Source of the DNA: Actinomycetes bacterium
GTDB taxonomy: Bacteria; Actinomycetota; Actinomycetes; Actinomycetales; Cellulomonadaceae
NCBI GenBank assembly: GCA_023424135.1
Contig: JAFAEH010000254.1
Location: 1-14,180 of the forward strand
Direction: 5' to 3'
Length of the DNA stretch: 14,180 bases
The notes under the pieces were generated by a model. The model was given only the letters and a program-made list of their open reading frames with translations. It made no database searches and was not told where the DNA came from. Both the position numbers and the translations under genes were made by a program. How positions within the stretch are numbered: position 1 is the stretch's first letter; each line of letters begins with the position of its first letter. Shown here one piece after another: positions 12,970-14,180 of the stretch.

Positions 12970-14027
12970 GCACGTCGTCCGGCCCGCGCACGGATGCGTC
13001 GGGTGCGACGACGGCAGGCGCGACGGACGCGACGACGACGGTCCCGACGACGAGCGCGTCGCAGGATGCGACAGCGGTGACCGACGCGTCGGCGGTGACG
13101 GGCTCGTCCGCTGCGCCCGCGGAGGCCGCCGCACCGCCGGGAGTGGCTGCGTCGGCGGAGGTCGCCCCGCCCGCGACGTCGTCCCCGGCCACGGGCCCGT
13201 CCGACGACGAGCGGGAGCGGGCCGCCCGGCGGCGTGCGCGGCTGCGGACGGTCGGGCTGCGGCTCGTCGCGCTCGCGGTGCTGCTGGGTGCGTGGTGGCT
13301 CGTCGCCGCGCTGGAGGTCTGGCCACGGGTGCTCGTCCCGTCGCCGGGGGACGTGCTCGACGCGTTCGTCACGGTCTCCGGGATCGCCCCCGACGGCTCC
13401 GGGCACACCGGCTTCAGCGGGTACCTGCTGCACGAGCACCTCCTGACGAGCCTGCGGCGCATCGTCGTCGGGTCCGGCATCGGGACCGTGCTGGGCATCG
13501 CGCTCGGCCTGGCGATCGCCACCGTCGGACCCGTGCGGACCGTGCTGGAGCCGGCCGTCACGTTCCTGCGTCAGCTCCCGCCGCTGGCGTACTTCAGCCT
13601 GCTCGTCATCTGGTTCGGGATCGAGGAGACGCCCAAGATCTGGCTGCTGCTGATCGCCGCGATGCCGCCCGTGGCCGTCGCGACCGCCGCGGCCGTCGGC
13701 GGTGTGCACCGCGACTACGTCAACGGTGCGCGTTCGCTCGGCGCGACCCGGTGGAGCGTCGCCCGGTGGGTCGTGCTGCCCGCGGCGCTGCCGGAGATCG
13801 TCGTCGGGATCCGCCTGGGCGTGGGCGTCGCGTACACGTCGGTCGTCGCGGCGGAGACCGTCAACGGGGTGCCGGGCATCGGCGGCATGATCCGCGACGC
13901 CCAGCGCTACCTGCAGACCGACGTCGTCGTGCTCGGGATCCTCGTCCTCGGCGTCTCCGGCCTGCTGCTCGACGCGTGTCTGCGCGCGGCCGAGCGCCGC
14001 GCCGGGCCCTGGCGCGGCCGCGCCTGA
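12966..14027 (+). CDS. ABC transporter permease, SsuC/TauC family
   Basis: The 353-aa membrane protein ends in a BPD_transp_1 permease domain (~95-340). The first helix is near 97-116, PPLAYFSLLVIWFGIEETPK occupies 205-224, the EAA-type loop that contacts the ATPase (NGARSLGA at 253-260, then LPAALPEI) follows, and DVVVLGILVLGVSGLLLDA comes near the end. Details such as PPLAY, IWFGI-ET-K and ALPEI-GIRLGVGV look closer to TauC than to E. coli SsuC. Coupling to ssuD by ATGA overlap indicates uptake of sulfonates for SsuD. The first ~80 residues are an unusual Ser/Thr/Ala-rich, probably disordered and cytoplasmic extension. No alternative ATG/GTG with a good ribosome site is obvious, but a later start cannot be excluded. 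The ATPase and binding protein are presumably further right. Confidence 0.9.
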   Translation: MSTSSGPRTDASGATTAGATDATTTVPTTSASQDATAVTDASAVTGSSAAPAEAAAPPGVAASAEVAPPATSSPATGPSDDERERAARRRARLRTVGLRLVALAVLLGAWWLVAALEVWPRVLVPSPGDVLDAFVTVSGIAPDGSGHTGFSGYLLHEHLLTSLRRIVVGSGIGTVLGIALGLAIATVGPVRTVLEPAVTFLRQLPPLAYFSLLVIWFGIEETPKIWLLLIAAMPPVAVATAAAVGGVHRDYVNGARSLGATRWSVARWVVLPAALPEIVVGIRLGVGVAYTSVVAAETVNGVPGIGGMIRDAQRYLQTDVVVLGILVLGVSGLLLDACLRAAERRAGPWRGRA

Positions 14028-14040
14028 CCCACCGCCCGCC

Positions 14041-14158
14041 GGTCCGCCCACCTCGTCCGCCCCACCTCGTCCGCCCGACCGCCCCGTCGGTCCGCCCCAC
14101 CTCGTCCGCCGACCACCCCGTCGGTCCGCCCGACCTCGCCCCGCCAGCCCATCCCGTC
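14041..14158. repeat. Degenerate ~34-bp tandem repeats downstream of the permease gene
   Basis: Units beginning GGTCCGCCC and containing ACCTCGTCCGCC and CCCGTC start at 14041, 14089 and 14123; the first has an internal duplication of the 14-base CCACCTCGTCCGCC. The units are contiguous, not spacer-separated. No clear terminator hairpin follows the permease, so the operon may continue beyond the window. Confidence 0.6.
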
Positions 14159-14180
14159 CCGCCATCCCGCCCGCCACCAC

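Noticed and set aside
14041..14158. CRISPR-like array
   Set aside because: Units are contiguous and degenerate, with no unique spacers and no cas genes.
12471..14180. Long minus-strand frame opposite ssuD and the permease
   Set aside because: Antisense to two recognised genes; it survives because stop codons are rare in high-GC DNA.

Overview
The window is very GC-rich with strongly GC3-biased codons, GTG as well as ATG starts and short intergenic gaps. It encodes a secreted glucanase with a ricin-type lectin module, an LAxTG-type wall-sorting signal and probable leaderless genes. Together these suggest a soil or plant-litter actinobacterium; Cellulomonas or a close relative is my inference, since no 16S or other marker gene is present. 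I saw no tRNA, rRNA, CRISPR array, transposase or phage gene.

Left part (1-4321): the tail of an unidentified gene overlaps a ThuA-like gene by a GTGA junction. A convergent hairpin terminator separates ThuA from a leftward AI-2E family permease, and a second copy of nearly the same hairpin lies between the permease and a leftward TetR regulator. The TetR gene is divergent from a DUF1304 membrane protein and a CurA-type NADP-dependent oxidoreductase. The shared 96-bp promoter region holds two matching 16-bp imperfect palindromes, the likely operators. This reads as a self-contained, probably electrophile- or quinone-responsive, regulator/reductase module.

Middle (4322-10257): a secreted GH64 beta-1,3-glucanase with a C-terminal CBM13 is preceded by a 14-bp palindrome. 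It is followed by a leftward array of three paralogous membrane-anchored PQQ-like beta-propeller genes. Two are intact (511 and 517 aa), and each start is preceded at the same 6-nt distance by a TANNNT hexamer, as expected for leaderless transcripts. The third is a relic with a large internal deletion, an 8-bp tandem duplication that breaks the frame, and a degraded hexamer.

Right part (10258-14180): a leftward wall-anchored protein gene (signal peptide, four-cysteine domain, Pro-Thr-Glu stalk, LAATG sorting signal) is separated by about 620 bp from a rightward sulfonate-utilisation operon. That gap carries 11-bp direct repeats, a strong G-quadruplex motif and a 17-bp inverted repeat. The operon consists of ssuD (alkanesulfonate monooxygenase) overlapping by ATGA a SsuC/TauC-type ABC permease, which has an unusual ~80-residue Ser/Thr/Ala-rich N-terminus. 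The ATPase and binding protein are not in the window.

No single complete new system is obvious. The most unusual items are the tethered-propeller paralog array with its shared start-site architecture and decaying member, the twin-operator TetR/oxidoreductase module, and the structured divergent region at 11257-11877.
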